From Trochalopteron elliotii (Eukaryota; Chordata; Aves; Passeriformes; Leiothrichidae): a stretch of DNA of 64,000 nucleotides. The DNA is taken from the NCBI GenBank assembly GCA_024734555.1, contig JANPWX010000076.1, forward strand, positions 3,933,448 to 3,997,447. Reading direction: 5' to 3'. Position 1 is the first letter of the stretch. Each line of letters starts with the position of its first letter. This document shows positions 26,268-37,800 of the stretch, one piece after another. A program made the translations under genes and the position numbers. A model generated the notes under the pieces. That model was not told where the DNA came from. It did no database searches and saw only the letters and a program-made list of their open reading frames with translations.

Positions 26268-26381
26268 TAGAAACTGAGACAGTTGACCACATTGTTGATC
26301 TTAATCAGTGGCAACTGTAAGTCCNTAGAAACTGAGACAGTTGACCACATTGTTGATCTTAATCAGTGGCAACTGTAAGTC
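26268..26381. repeat. Exact 56-bp duplication separated by one N (likely assembly artefact)
   Basis: Bases 26268-26323 and 26326-26381 are identical, starting TAGAAACTGAGACAG and ending CAACTGTAAGTC, and are separated only by C and a single N at 26325. Exact identity in DNA that is otherwise old, plus the ambiguous base at the seam, is what appears when two overlapping contig ends are joined without being merged. The true genome most likely has one copy. Confidence 0.95.
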
Positions 26382-27918
26382 ACATTTATTTGCCTCCATT
26401 GTATTTCATTACATTGTGTAAGAGCAAAAGAAGTCTTGAGATTTTAAATGTGCATGCAATAAAATGAAGAAAAAGAAAAGGCCTATCTTATGAGATACAG
26501 CCATTTACTGGGCTAAAATGAATAGCCAGCTTAAAAATACACAGTTTACATCTAACGATTGCTTTTGTTTATTTAAACTGTTAAAAATATTTAGTCAGCA
26601 TGTCTTTTGAAAACTCGACAAATTAGTGTGTTCTATTATTAAGTAAGATTCGTATGTGAAAGTGGGTCTAAACTTTTAAAAGGATTTCTTTTACTTTCAT
26701 GAGCAGTACATAGTATTTTTTTAAATAGGGTTATATACCTTCAGGGCTACAGAAGAATTAGAAAATGGCAAAAACAGTATGTGATTGTTCCATTATTTTC
26801 TCCAAGTCAACAAAATAATATAATGTAATGCATGATAATGAGGAAAAAAAACATGTCTCTCATGTTTAAGTTTTAAAATTATTCTGTGGTAGCATACACA
26901 AAAACTATGAAAAAGCATGAATATGAAAGCATATCTTGACTACATGTTTAACTGAAACCAGAGAAAACCCCTGCCTACCAACTTCAAACATCTACTCAAA
27001 GAGATATGATTTTCTCACTAAATTGTGAATAACTACCAGAATTTTAAAAGGCAATATCTAAGGCAAATATGTAGTTGTATGCATTATTTATGAAAATATT
27101 TTATCTGACATTTAGGGATCTCTTAGTACAATGATTGTAGAACATGGGAAGGAAATAGTCATTTCTACTGGAGGTTTTTCTATCAGGATCACTAAAACTT
27201 TAAACACAATTTCAAAGACCTTCACTTTGCAGGAAATATTCTCAACTATTTTAATGAAAAGAGCCTTAGCCATAAAGGTTTTACATCACTTAGTGGCTTA
27301 TTATGTCTGTGACTTGCATGGAAATCTTATATTTAATTTTTGCATTAAAATTGCCATTGCCATTGATCAACAGTATTTTCAACATACTGTGGCACATTCA
27401 ATCAAAAGTCAGAGGCAAGTATAAGGAGAGGGAATAGGGCATATGTATTCTGAAGGAGAGAAAAGTTATCTGTATAAAAGGAAGTTCTTATCAAACCAGG
27501 AGGCTGAGGCCTCACTGTATTTGCACTAGCCCTTTTAGCTTCTGACACACATCTTCAAATCACATTCCTTTCTCTTCAAATGGTGCAACATGTAGGCTTC
27601 ATTTTTGCCTCAGTTGCATCAGAATATGTCACCCTTTTTCTATTCCTTTACCACAACTTTTAAAATTATTCTTTTAACATGGACTTTTTAATATAATTTT
27701 CTACACAGCTGAGAATTATCTTCCTTCTGTACTGCTGTCTTCTCTTTTTTAAGGTAATTTTTCTATACAGTGGGATCATATGTACCTTGCTTAATGTTTT
27801 GATACCATGCTTGTTTTCCAGTCATTCTCTTGACCTACTTAACAATTTGGCTGCCTGAAATTTTGAAAGTTCCTCTGTATCAAAATCAAGTTTTCAAAAC
27901 ATGCTTTGAGAGCAATTC

Positions 27919-28110
27919 CTATAGTATGTGCAGGATCTCCACTGTGTTCTGTGGTGGTCCCTCTGCAGCCAGGTGATGACTGCTTTTCAGAACTTCAGGA
28001 GAATTTGTAAAGTCAGCCGACATAACCTCATTTCTGTCACGTTGTGCTGAATAGTAGGAAGCTGAAAACGGTACAATAAAACCAGTAATTAATACTACAA
28101 CTGGCAGCAT
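27919..28110 (-). other. 63-codon open frame with hydrophobic N-terminus, status uncertain
   Basis: The frame begins MLPVVVLITGFIVPFSASYY, which resembles a signal peptide or anchor, and continues into a polar stretch with several Glu, Asp, Ser and Asn residues before a stop. I do not recognise the protein. There is no neighbouring exon, good splice acceptor or promoter that I can point to, and a random frame of this size is expected in a window this long. It could be an orphan exon, a pseudogene piece or chance. Confidence 0.15.
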
Positions 28111-29105
28111 CTAAATCATTGGGGACTTTTACTTTCTTATGAAGCTTATGAAATTCCTATGGCAAGGTTCATCATCAAAGGTGAAAAGGAGATAGACAGC
28201 ATCTTGTCTGAAACTCAACAGCTTAAATAACACTCACTATCATAGTAAATGCAACCTCAGGAGAAGGATGGAATCTGGTGGCTTCTGGTACTAAAAGGAA
28301 GGCTGGTGCCCCATCTGTGAGTTTACAAATGCAAAATAGGTTCACACTCCTCAAAACTGAAGAGATATCAGATGTGCCTGCAAGAGAAGAACCTGATTCA
28401 CCTTATTCTAAATGACACAAGACTACCAGGAAGTAATGGTGAGTCATTGTTACAGATGTCCCTCCTCCTGCTGGGGAAAGAGACATGAAACTGTCAACCA
28501 AACCAACAACCTAGAGAGGTTTTCTGGCCACCAGGGGCCAGGAACCTGGATGTTTTGGGAGGACTCTCAAAGCTAGCCTTTTGACTATCCTAGTAGTTCC
28601 CTGTCCCAGAACTCAGCATGCTGTTCTGCTTGTACAATAACTTAAGCAATTGTGGGGAACATGTGATGAGTAAAATACCTCTGCACAGATGCAGGGCTTT
28701 GATCTTATTGGGACTGGGGAAACATGGTGAGATGGCACTCGTGACTAGTGTTGCAATGGCAGGATTCAATCTCTTTAGGAATGGCAGTATCTAGTTCTCA
28801 AGGACGAACTTTTACTACCCTGTTATCTGCTGGATGGACAACACAGCTGGACATAAGCAGTGGAGTATGTTTCTGAAATGCATCAATGATAACTTCCTAC
28901 TCCAAGTTGAGCCAGAGGTTGTCTATGAAGAGAGGTGGTCTGTGGTTCTCACATTCCCAACAAGGAGGAACTTCTTGGGGTGTGAAGACCAAAGGCAACC
29001 TTGGCTGCAATGACCATGATAAGGTTCCTCAGGGCAGAGAGGAGGTGAAAAGCAATCAATCTCGAGACCAGCTCAGCTGGGAATGTGTGTGGCAAAATAG
29101 AGGGG

Positions 29106-29413
29106 TGAGTTAGTCAGGTCGTCCAAAACAGAACAACTTTAATGGTCAAATAACCAACGAGGACAAGCCACATGCAGTGTAGGATCGATGCTGAAGAACC
29201 CAGGAAAGGTCCGAGGGTAAGGGTCCAATCAAACACAAGCTAGGAACATAACCATATTTGTAAAACATAACTGACCAATCATAAAAACATGACCTTATTT
29301 AGAATAGCTTCATTAACATACAAACTCCCATGAATTTTAGTACTTGCCACAGCTAGAAAGGGGTTTCCCATGGCCTTAGGTGTATGGTTGCTTCAGCTTG
29401 GCCAGCTCCCACA
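29106..29413 (-). mobile_element. 308-bp ERVK-like solo LTR nested in the CR1
   Basis: The CR1 alignment stops after 'gtgtggcaaaatag' and resumes at 'cgaacttcaggagggcag', leaving an insertion of about 310 bp with non-CR1 sequence. The insert begins TGAGTTAG and ends GCTCCCACA (TG...CA). Read on the minus strand it has the layout of a short avian ERVK-type LTR: TGTGGGAGCTGG start, two ATTGG boxes (TGATTGGTC and TGATTGGAC), an ATTAAA polyadenylation-type signal about 30 bases before the end, then a T/G-rich stretch. No matching target duplication is obvious at the flanks (AGGGG left, AAGCA right). The element carries no coding region. It must be younger than the CR1 it interrupts. Confidence 0.65.
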
Positions 29414-29523
29414 AAGCAAGATCAAAGCGCGAACTTCAGGAGGGCAGATTTTGGCTTCTTCAGGGATCTGCTTGGCAGAGTTCTGTGGGGTAAGCCCCTG
29501 GAGGGAAGGGGAACTCAAGAAAG

Positions 29524-29570
29524 CTATCTAGGTAGTAACCTAGGTAGGTACCTATCTAGGTAGTAACCTA
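29524..29570 (+). repeat. Two exact 19-bp copies at 28-bp period
   Basis: CTATCTAGGTAGTAACCTA occurs at 29524-29542 and again at 29552-29570, separated by a 9-bp GGTAGGTAC-like spacer that is itself related to the unit. It lies inside the CR1 copy and is not part of the CR1 pattern I know, so it is probably a local slippage duplication. The AGGTAGTAACCT core is partly self-complementary. Confidence 0.9.
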
Positions 29571-31173
29571 TTCAAGGATCACCTTGTCCAAGCTCGAGTA
29601 CTCTGTTCTAAAAAATATGGTCAGGCAAAAATGTCAGAATGCCTGTCTGGATGAAAAAAGAGACCACATGGAAAGGCTGGAGTGAGAAAGATGTCAGTGA
29701 ATACTTAAGCAAAATGAATATACCTTAGCACACAGGTCTTGATGGGATACACCCACAAGTACTGATGGAACTGGCAGATGTCATTGCAAGGCCACTCTTT
29801 ATAGTTTTTTATCAATTGTGGCAACTAGGAGTACTACCTGGAGGAAAGAAATCCCACTCCTCACTTTAAGAAGGGCAAGGAGGCACAGGCAGCCACAAGT
29901 CAGTTTCACCTCAATCCTTGTGAAGGTGATGGAACAACTAATCCTGAAAACCATTTCCAGGTCCATTAAAGAAAAGAAAATCATAATGAGTGTCAGGAGT
30001 ACACTAAGGGAAAATCACTCTTCATCAACTTGATGAACTTCCACAATGAAATGACTGGCCTGGTAGACAAGGAGAGTGTAGTGAATATTTCCTGCCTGGA
30101 CTTCAGGAAGGCCTTTGACACAATCTCCCATAAGATCCTTATATACAAAGTGTTGCTGTATGGACTGGATAAACAGAGAGAGAGGTAAGTTAACTGCTTG
30201 AATGGCCAAGCTCAGAGCATGGTGATCAGTGACAGAAAGTGTCATTGGAGTCCAGTTAATAGCAGTGTACATCTGGGGTCAATACTAGCTCAATGTTTTT
30301 TTCAAAATAATAATTATCTGTATGAGAAAGCAAAGTGTACCCTCAGCAGTTCTGACGATGACACAAAAATGGGAGGACTGGCATGTCAATGCCAGAGGGT
30401 TCTGCTGCCATCCAGAGGAATCTCAACAGGTTGGAGAAATGGGCTGAAAGGAACCTCATAAATTTTGACAAGGCACAAAATCCTGCTCCCAGGGTTGAGC
30501 AATTTCCTGTCACCCAGCTGGAATCCAGCCTTCCAGAAAAAGACCCAGGGACTGGCAGGCACCAATTTGAATGTGAACCAGCACTGTACCCTTGCAGCAA
30601 AGAAGGTTATCCTGGGCTGCATCAGGCAGAATATTGGCAGCAGGTACAGTGAGGTGATTCTTACCCTCTGTTTATGGGTGAGGCCTCTCTTGAAGTGCTG
30701 CAACCAGTTCCAGGCTCTTCAGTATGAGACCAAACAAGGGGCCACAAAGATGACTAAGGTACTGGAGCCTCTCATCTATGACAAAAGACTGAGAGAGCTG
30801 GCACTGCTCAGCCTAGGGAGAGAAGGTTCACAGAAATCTTATCAAAGTATATGAATGATTAAAGAGAGGGTGCAAAGGGGATGGAGCCAAGCTCTTTTCA
30901 GTGGTGCCCAGTGATAGGACCAGAGGCAATAGGTACAAACTGGAATACAGGAGCTGATGTCTGAACATTGGGGAATACCTTTTTACTGTGAGGGTAGCTG
31001 AGAAATAGCACAGGTTGCCCAGGGAGTGGAGTATCCATCCTTGGAGATATTGAAAGGACATCTGGACATGGTTCCAGGCAACTAGCTCTGGCCCCACAAG
31101 ATCAATCTAGGCAGTTGGACCAGATGACTTCCAGAGATACTTCCAATCCCAACGAATTAGTAATTCTGTGATA

Positions 31174-32058
31174 ATTCCTTTCTCACTCATTCTACCTTTT
31201 TAGATGAAACTACTGTCTCGCATCTTAGAGACTAAAGCCTGGACACAAACTTGGATCATGACAGCTGGTAGAATACCTGGTGGCTTTTCAAATAACTCTT
31301 TGTAGATGTTTTTTCACAGAAAAAAATATCTAATTCACTGGACATCTGCCATTTGCTAAGTTAAAAGTGCACATATTCTTCTCTCTCAAATACCTCACCA
31401 GGTCCTAACAATGGATAACCCTTTTGTCTATAAAGATGCTCTTGGCAGGATATATCTGCATCCCTGCCAAGTACACAGTGATCTAGTGGCTCACCTGAGC
31501 TTCTCCAGCCAGTTCCTCTTCAACGTATCAATCAAAAAAGTCAGATTGCTCTTAATGGGGGCATAGGCGCTTCCTCTTAGCAAAAAACTCCATCTTCTCT
31601 CATTTACTCAAATTATAGCTTCACCATAAATCAGCACAATTAAGGCACTTGTTTTCTTCTTTTTGTTATTTAAAGCAGATGGATTTTTGCTATAACAACT
31701 TGCAACACAGATTTGTAGGTTTTATTTTAGATTTATTTTCCATTCCTTGGTATTCCTGCTGGGTGCTCCTTCATCCTGCAGGAGTTCTGAAAACAGTACA
31801 GCAAAAAGGTAGCATGTGCAGTCCCACAGGGCACTAGAGATTACAAAGAATTCCTGCTTTATACTTCAACATGGGAAGCCAGTTTTATACTGGTAAGAAC
31901 CCATGAGATGGTTTTCCACTTTTGGAAGAATGAAGACATACTCAACAGTCACAATTTGGTTCCATCATTAAGATAAAGAAACGTTTGCAGCTGGCCATGG
32001 CAATGTATTACTGTCATTACATCTAGCATTTCTAGTACTTCTCAGACTGTACCTTTCC
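31174..32058. other. Non-genic spacer
   Basis: No gene, RNA or transposon is recognised between the CR1 tail and the MIR-like SINE. Confidence 0.55.
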
Positions 32059-32059
32059 T

Positions 32060-32250
32060 TGCAAATATCCTGGGAGTTGAGCCTTACAACATCCTCATAA
32101 ATCATGCAAATATCTCATTTGAAAGATGAACAACCTTAGGCACAAAGCTCTCAAATGATTTGTCCAAAGTCACACAACAAGTTAGTACCAGAGAATAAAA
32201 CCTAGGAATATTGATTCTCAATTCTGTATTCTAGCCACTAAACTCACTCT
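32060..32250 (-). mobile_element. MIR-like CORE-SINE relic
   Basis: The plus strand reads as a reversed MIR: 'ttacaacatcctcataaat', then 'tctcatttgaaagatgaaca' (the conserved CORE region, reversed MIR 'cattttacagatgagga'), 'cttaggcacaaagct', 'tttgtccaaagtcacacaac', 'agttagtaccagagaat' and 'aaaacctaggaat', finishing with 'attctagccacta' (the 'ctaaccacta' part near the tRNA-derived head). The collinear order over about 190 bp makes a chance match unlikely. MIR/CORE-SINEs predate the split of mammals and birds and are uncommon in bird genomes, so this is a very old insertion that has stayed readable. It has no coding capacity. Confidence 0.75.
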
Positions 32251-34540
32251 TTCATTTTGATGCACCCTAACTCAAACACACAAAGACTGTTGACCTGATT
32301 AAATTTGAAAACACTCATGGTAGATTTATGTTCTTCTTTATGCATAACTTCGTTTTTTCTGTGTGCATACAAAACGTTTACTACATTTCTGTTTATTAGC
32401 AATGCATTTATGTTCTAATATGCTACTTTTGCAGAACATTAATGTAACATAAAAGTTGTTGCCAGCAGAACCCTGTTGTGAAACACATTCCATTAAGCAT
32501 GAGAACAGTGTGTTCAATCTTTTAAAGGAAATAAATTAAACACAAATATAGTTTAGTTTTTGAGGGCCATTTGCTCACCATAAAGAGACCTCCATATTTA
32601 ATGCTTCTATTGTTTGCTGCGGGAAGAACCATTCTACACCTGTCTCAGTAGTTATAGCGTATCACCGTGAATATTCAGATATTCATTATTATGACGGCAT
32701 TTGTTTTCTTCCTAGACATTGAAAATGATGTTCTTTGTCTTCCATCAATAAAATAGCAGGCTTATTCTTACCAGGCATTATTGATGCTTGAGCCAAGGGT
32801 TTTTAGGATCAAAGTCACCAGAGACAACCTGTTGGAGAACATTAGCGAAATCCAAGATTATTGACATGCCTAAACAGATAGAGAGACAGTATCACCATTT
32901 TTCTACTGAGTTGAAACTTAGGAATAGTTTGAACAAGATTTTCTGAGACTTTACCTTTTTTCCCTTCTTAAGCAGCTAATACACTGACTAGTTCAAAATG
33001 TTCATGCCTGAGATAGCAGTGATCTATTTTCTACAGTGTCTCACCACTAGAAACAGCTAGGTTTCACACCAGCTACAGCAGGAGTAATTGGCTGCTCTGA
33101 AAAGCAGTAGAAATTATACAAGTAACTAAATCACACCATTTTTGGTGATTTTCAAATCAGACCATGAGTGGGTCAGTCCTGTGTAGTTTCTAACTTCTCA
33201 CAACAGCTGTGGCATAGTAAAAAATTAAATGTGTCATTTTTATTCACATTAAAAATCATAAGAATTTGCTGGCTATGAAACAATAAACTGAACTAGAGTA
33301 ATTCGTGAGGCAAGGGGTTTTTTTAGTTTTTCATTATATTGCTTTTAATTTTGTTTCCATTTACTCTATTCCCACGTGGGTGAAAGGCAGGGAATAAGAA
33401 GGTAACCGTCTGCAAAATCAAAGGGTTTTTTAGGCAGAAATAATACTTTCTTTAATTTCCTTTTACTGAAAATTTCATGTAAATGCTAACTAGTTTGTTC
33501 TTTCCTTGTTTTTACCATAAAACAGAAGCACGCATTTTATACCTTCACAATAGATTTAATTGTTTCCTTCCTTCTATCATCTACTTCTTTGCTTCCAGGC
33601 ATTTGTGACTTATCACTCATGACCTCAGGAGACTATTGTTCTTTCTTAATTCCAAGCATACGTTTATCACAGAAAACAGGCCGTTGAGCCTGGTTCTTGT
33701 ATTTAGGAAATTGTGGTCTTTAAACTTTTGATTTACCACCCATTTCACAGCTAAACTCTCTTTCCCGAGCTGCAAAGCTTTTGCATTCCTCCTCAGAAGA
33801 ACTCAAGAGGAAAAGAAAAAAAAAATATTTTTTATCTTTTTTTTTTTTTTTTTTTAACCTGGGATTAACTCTGATTGGCAGGAGAAACCCGTTACATTTT
33901 CATTGGCCCTACAGTTATGTGGGTGAAGTGTTATTATCTTTCTGCCTTTCAGACAAGTAGATGGCCATTGACATGTTTAGGGACAAATCCTGAGAAAGCA
34001 GGTGTTGCAATCATGTATGCCAGCAGACACATTCTCTGTTTCATTAGTGTTGCCAACTACAGAAGAATTTCACCAAAGAGAACCTGGGGAATTTACAATG
34101 AGTGGTGCATAATTTAAGCTTGCCACTGATTATTCCTTAAGTGTGTAAGCTCAGCATATGAAGTCTTTGGATAAGGGATTGAGAGATGTGGGCCACAGAA
34201 ACCAGAACCATTACCCCTTAAGCAGTATAGAAGACGATTCACAGAAATTTAGCAAGATTGGTAAACCTTCAATTCTCTTTAAACTCTCTTGCTGACATAG
34301 TTAAGAGAGGATCTGTAGTTTTATTTGTTATTGTGTCCTTTATTTCTGTAAAATCCTATTGCATCCAGTCAGAAATAAAATATGAAATGTTTTGAGTAAG
34401 ATATCCTAGTGTAAACTTCTATTATTAAGAAACATGTATGTCTGTATAGATTAAATTGTCTGGCATTTTCCCCTTTTTTTACTGGCTGTGGAGAATGTTG
34501 AAACTTAAACCTCTGAAACCAAGGAAATAAAACCTGAAGA
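32251..34540. other. Non-genic stretch, possibly partly conserved
   Basis: No gene is supported. A 19-base T run lies at 33837-33855 beside an A-rich run (about 33811-33826). The part from about 32310 to 32720 has mixed, non-repetitive composition with homeodomain-type TAAT cores and no recognised repeat, the look of a conserved non-coding element, but I cannot test conservation here. Confidence 0.45.
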
Positions 34541-34542
34541 AA

Positions 34543-34856
34543 ATCACAGAATCAGCTGGGTTGGAACGGACCTTAGTGGATCATGTGGTCCAACCTCCTT
34601 GCTCAGGCAGGGTCATCCTAGAGCACATGGCACAGGATTGCATCCAGATGAAGAACGAAACCCCACAGTCTCTCTGGGCAATCTGTTTCAGTGCTCCATC
34701 ACTTCCACAGTAAAGTTCTCCCTCATATTCAGGTTGACTCCCTGTGCATCAACTTCTGCCCATGGCCTTTGGTTCTATTGTTTGGCATCACCAAGAAGAG
34801 CCTGGAAGTATCCTTACGACACCCTTCCTTTAGATATTTATGCACTTTAATGAGTT
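34543..34856 (-). mobile_element. CR1 LINE 3' end
   Basis: The plus strand opens with 'aatcacagaatcagctgggt' and 'tggaacggaccttagtggat', the reversed CR1 tail. It continues with 'ggtccaacctccttgctcag', 'cagtctctctgggcaatctg', 'tgttttcagtgctccatcac'-type phrases, 'aagttctccctcatattcag', 'cttctgcccatggcctttgg' and 'cttcctttagatatttatgc'. This is about 310 bp of a 5'-truncated CR1 on the minus strand, relatively well preserved. Small open frames across it are not genes. Confidence 0.95.
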
Positions 34857-37800
34857 AATGTGAATGGAGATAGCTGGAATATAAGCAATGTATTTTCTGC
34901 AAAACAGCCAGAAGAGATCATTCTCAGCCATGTCTAAATCTTCTTGTTAAACCTCATTAAGACATGTCAGATTCTCTTGGCCCAGGGTTAGTTGCCACTG
35001 ATGACTGGTGTTTGCAGTGTCCTCCCATAAGGGTTTTAAGTCGGATGACAAACAGGTTTAAAGCTTCCGGGACTATTTTATGGTGTGGTCCAAATAAACA
35101 ATCGCATCAGGCTTTTTTGACCATAAAAACTATAAGGCTTTGAACTCTTCCTTAACATTTCCCAGAACAGCTCTCGTCTTCATTCTCCTAGCATATCACC
35201 ACAGCATAGGAAATGTTATAATGTTATGATCTCCCAGAGGAATACCATAGTCTAATGATCAAAGAAGGGAAAAATCAGAGAAAAATGTTAGAAACCATAC
35301 AAGGAGTATGAAAATGAGTTAAGAAGTATAAAGTATTGAAAATATTCCACTGCGCTTGCATTCCTGTCATTTCTATTTTTTACTCTGTTGAAAAACTATA
35401 TTTCTATAATCTGCCACAGGGAGTCATTAGGACATCACCAGAAGATCTCTGCCTACTCCCTTCCTCAATGATAAATGTAATGGGAACTCTCATTGTTCTC
35501 TAAATTTATCTCTACAAGTTTGATGACATATCCCACAGGCAAGTAACCAATCTCCAAATAATGCTGGCAAAACCAGAATTATAGGAAGAACGGGGCTAGT
35601 CAACACATGAAGACATGCTAAATAAATTTAAAAGTTCTGACCCAATTTATTTTCTTACTGAAGAGATCTCAAAAAATTAACACCACAGAAAAAAAATGGC
35701 AAAGATTTAATTGTAGCATTGGTATTATATCTTATAACATTACTCGTTTTATCTATGAAACATTCAACTAAGGTTCAAAGTCTAAACTGATTATACTTCT
35801 GACATTCTGTGAGATTAAAATGGACTGACTAAAGATTTTAAATTCTTAGGTAACTAACTATTAAAGTCCCATCTCATGATAACCAGAACAGTTATTTCAA
35901 GACTTGATAGAGGTATATATTTTTGACATTATACAGAACCGGAAAGTAGAAGAGAATCTGTGTGATACAATATTAATATAATTTTTCTTAATGTTTTTCA
36001 TATATCTGGGGAATAATAAAACCAGATTTTTTTTCCTGATAGCTTTCCACCTCCAATCTGTTCCACTTCCCTGTTTTTTTACTGGCAGTGGTGTTCCTGC
36101 ACCCTGATGCTCTGATTCTCTCCTTAGCTGGTCATAGAGTTAGACCTAATTTCTGATTCACTCATCTGCCAGTTAGGTGCCAGCATACTATCCATGTTGG
36201 AATGGTGTGTGAATTCAAGTATTAGGCACCCAAACTTATCTGAGGCATGTCCTATTGGAAGCTGTGCCCTTGGGCAGAATGGAAGGTCCCTAGAGCAGAG
36301 ACAGAGTGCGCTGTGGAGGCATTCTACTCTCCCTGAGGAGCAGCAAAAGTTTATCAGTTTTCAAAAGCAAAATCAAACCATTTTATGAAGAAAAATGCAG
36401 AGAAAACACACATATAATGAAAATAATTTCTGAGGAAATCTCTTCATCAATTTACTATGGGGGGTTTTTTAAGAGAAGAACGTCCATTTTTCCTTGTTAT
36501 GATACTATTACAAAAATGCAGACTAAAAAACCCAACAAAACCTTAGAAATGTAGGGTTTATGACATTTATTGGTGACAGCAGCCTTATCAAGAAGATTTT
36601 GCATAAAAAAATGAATTATGAAGCTAGAGAACCTGCATGGAGAATTAAGCCTATTTGAAGCATTCTGGACACACAAAGTTGCCCTTTGAAAAATTCATCT
36701 TAAAAGAAGGCTGTTGCTAGGATACTATGGCTGCTGTCATCAGCAGAATGTGGTGGCATATATACATATTATTATTACTATTTTTATTATTATTTTCCTT
36801 TTCAATGAATTTTCTTTTTTATTTTCTTTTTTAATGAGAGATCTTGACCAATGAGCAGCACAGACTATAAGCAACGTTCTCAAACCTACCAGGTATATTA
36901 AAGATTGAACAGAACACTCAATTTCATGCTGAAAAGACAAAGTGGAGCTAGTCTTCAAAGTGAAGCCCATCAAAGAATGTCACAAAAAACAGCCACAATG
37001 TTTGTTAGCTGCTTGAATAGAAGAGCACAGACACATGGCTCAGAAGCAAGCTCGGAAGTCAAAGAGACTAAAGAAAAAGACTGAACAAATGTTGCTGCTG
37101 AGGTGAGGGAAGTGTGTAGACAATTCATTCTGATCAAATCAAAGACAACTAAAACCATAAGGACCAAAAATGACCATAAATGAGTGCTGAATTAGTCTTC
37201 TGATTGGGAATGGCTAGTTAGTTGAAATGACCAAAATAGAGGATCAAAGGAGTATATAGAAACTATACAGATCTGAAGTCAAATTAGGTTTATGGCCAAA
37301 ATTATGACTCTGTTAAGACAGCACATCTCCTTAAGAAGAAGAGGCCATTAGATAGTCTTCAAAACATTTTCATGTCAAAGAAAGTGTCCAAGGCTGTCCA
37401 GGCTGTTCAGGTATCTATGCTATCGATTTCAGTGCAGTTTTGCCTCTGAGAGCCTGGGCCTGCCGTCAGAGCAGAACGGTTCACAAAGAAAAGCAGCTTG
37501 CATGACAAATTCTGTACTCTGCCTGAGGAAGAGTGCAAAGGTATTCTCTCCTAATTAAAATATGAATGCTGTCATCTGATAATCTTCCTTGTGAAAAATA
37601 ACAAGCTCACTAATTAAATGTGCAATTTCTTGACATTTAAACAGGTCAATTCTCTTTTCCATGTGTCTGATCATTTATTTGAGGTGCTACTTTCAGGCAT
37701 GTTTATTATACTAACCAAAATTAATAACCAGCATAATAGGCACTTCTAAAACAGAAGGGTAAGTAATGTAGTTTTGTCCTTTTGCTCAACTGAAGTTATT

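Larger units (their letters stand above)
24726..28435. other. Non-genic stretch with an artefactual duplication
   Basis: No supported gene. It contains the 56-bp duplication around a single N at 26268-26381, annotated separately, and two open frames worth naming. 27131-27424 on the plus strand (97 codons) is unrecognised. 27919-28110 on the minus strand (63 codons) begins with a hydrophobic run. No transposon is recognised before the CR1 that starts near 28440. Confidence 0.5.
28440..31173 (+). mobile_element. CR1 LINE, long decayed copy with EN and RT remnants, interrupted by an LTR
   Basis: This is the largest element of the window. A CR1 non-LTR retrotransposon encodes an ORF2 protein with an APE-like endonuclease and a reverse transcriptase that copies its own RNA. 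EN-type landmarks are 'ggggaaacatggtgagatgg' (the ETWW-DG region, 28717-28736) and a frame reading GNLGCNDHDKV (about 28996-29028), where functional copies have an SDH triad. RT landmarks are KVMEQLILKTISRSI (about 29920-29965), FRKAFDTISHKIL (about 30101-30140), SSSDDDTKMGG in place of the FADDTK catalytic block (about 30340-30372), LNRLEKWAERNL (about 30425-30460) and AAKKVILGCIRQ (about 30595-30632). The 3' end at 31173 carries 'ttggaccagatgacttcc' and ends ATTCTGTGAT. Stops and frameshifts break it throughout, and sequence between EN and RT near 29650-29730 is deleted. It cannot move by itself. Confidence 0.93.

Noticed and set aside
30465..30854. 129-codon plus-strand frame as an independent gene
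   Set aside because: It is the out-of-phase continuation of CR1 ORF2 (it contains AAKKVILGCIRQ), broken by frameshifts.
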